This document shows positions 63,600 to 64,000 of a stretch of DNA of 64,000 bases, one piece after another. The stretch is from Gemmatimonas aurantiaca (GTDB lineage: Bacteria > Gemmatimonadota > Gemmatimonadetes > Gemmatimonadales > Gemmatimonadaceae). Where the stretch lies: assembly GCF_037190085.1 (NCBI RefSeq), contig NZ_JBBCJO010000005.1, positions 186,001 to 250,000 of the forward strand. Direction: 5' to 3'. How positions within the stretch are numbered: position 1 is the first letter of the stretch; each line of letters begins with the position of its first letter. The notes below the pieces were generated by a model. It worked only from the letters and a program-made list of their open reading frames with translations, was not told where the DNA came from and searched no databases. The position numbers and the translations under genes were made by a program.

Positions 63600-64000
63600 T
63601 TGAGCACCGAGCTGAGTGTGAACTGATAGATCGGCCCGAGACCGGACACACCCTCCTCACGGGCGATGGCCACGACGAAGCGGGTGTAGTGCAGCGCCAG
63701 TCCGGAACGCAGCCGATTCACCGGCTCGCCGCCGACATGCGAACGCAGGTAGCCAAAACGCGCTTCCACCCGATCGCGCCGTCCCGACACGAACGGACCG
63801 GATTCCTCCGCGCCACGATTCACATTGTCATAGCTGAATCCGGCGCGCATCTCCCGCTCCGTTTCATGACCCACGACGCGAAGATCCACTGCCGACAACA
63901 GCGCGGGCCGATCGTCGATCTCGCGTCCGGGACGCCACAGGAAACTCGAGACCGCCACGCGCGCATTACGCCACGGCAGATCGTGCAGCACCGCGCCGAA
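63596..64000 (-). CDS. C-terminal part of a probable outer-membrane beta-barrel protein (partial)
   Basis: Open from the window edge to the stop at 63596; only the last ~134 residues are seen. The sequence alternates polar and hydrophobic residues in short strands (ARVAVSSFLW, LLSAVDLRVVG, MRAGFSYDNVN, SGLALHYTRFVVAIAREEG) and ends LGPIYQFTLSSVLK, as in outer-membrane barrels. I do not recognise the family. Its stop overlaps the rlmN ATG, so the two are co-transcribed. Confidence 0.6.
   Translation of the reverse strand, partial: FGAVLHDLPWRNARVAVSSFLWRPGREIDDRPALLSAVDLRVVGHETEREMRAGFSYDNVNRGAEESGPFVSGRRDRVEARFGYLRSHVGGEPVNRLRSGLALHYTRFVVAIAREEGVSGLGPIYQFTLSSVLK

Overview
This window is a dense, high-GC chromosomal segment from a Gram-negative bacterium. 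Lipoprotein signal peptides, a probable outer-membrane barrel protein at the right edge, phosphatidylserine-based lipid synthesis and a standard one-piece tmRNA all fit. The mix of a class Ic ribonucleotide reductase under a cobalamin riboswitch, an archaeal/eukaryote-type prolyl-tRNA synthetase, a complete valine plus methylcitrate operon and a trp cluster interleaved with HEAT and HD-GYP genes is most consistent with Gemmatimonadota. That assignment is an inference from gene content; no marker here was searched against a database. Coding density is very high and many genes overlap by 1-4 bases, so most of the window is in long operons.

Layout. 1-4892: proS, lysA, a small YfcE-like phosphodiesterase and guaA, the last three translationally coupled. 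4893-9125: a region of different character, with an eroded AraC-type regulator remnant, a serine beta-lactamase-family lipoprotein, a CPBP membrane protease, and a LytS/LytTR two-component pair. Two 69-bp inverted repeat copies flank the first two genes and carry tandem ten-base direct repeats that may be LytTR operators. 9215-12621: a diheme cytochrome c peroxidase, a divergent PF04185 phosphoesterase and a small unknown gene. 12795-17174: promoter, cobalamin riboswitch and nrdAB encoding a class I reductase whose small subunit has Phe at the radical-tyrosine site. 17218-30286: a PrpR-type regulator divergent from an operon that runs from isobutyryl-CoA to propionyl-CoA (mmsA, acyl-CoA dehydrogenase, hydratase, hydrolase, mmsB) and on through the methylcitrate cycle (prpC, acnD, prpF, prpB). 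Two matching palindromes lie in the divergent promoter. 30362-38531: coaA, a secreted amidohydrolase, a MATE exporter, a hybrid histidine kinase, a PtsN-like protein and a tRNA-dihydrouridine synthase.

38640-39968: ssrA (tmRNA) followed by a FitAB/VapBC-type toxin-antitoxin module enclosed by two inverted ~78-bp repeats that each carry a terminator hairpin. 39971-51536 (minus strand): one long run truA-htrA-purB-purC-psd-pssA-purS-purQ-purL-purF plus a small secreted NTF2-like protein, almost all overlapping, combining purine synthesis with phosphatidylethanolamine synthesis. 51559-62588: a GAF/coiled-coil gene, trpD, lexA on the opposite strand, then trpC-trpF-trpB, a HEAT-repeat protein, an HD-GYP protein, trpA, a YqeK-like HD hydrolase and a LytR_C-domain protein. 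62517-64000: rlmN overlapping the previous gene tail to tail, and the C-terminal end of a probable outer-membrane protein that leaves the window.

The best candidates for something not previously described are: the HEAT/HD-GYP gene pair, which share a similar N-terminal domain and are coupled inside the trp operon; the repeat-flanked cassette with its own LytSR system and possible shared operator; and the repeat-bracketed toxin-antitoxin module beside ssrA.
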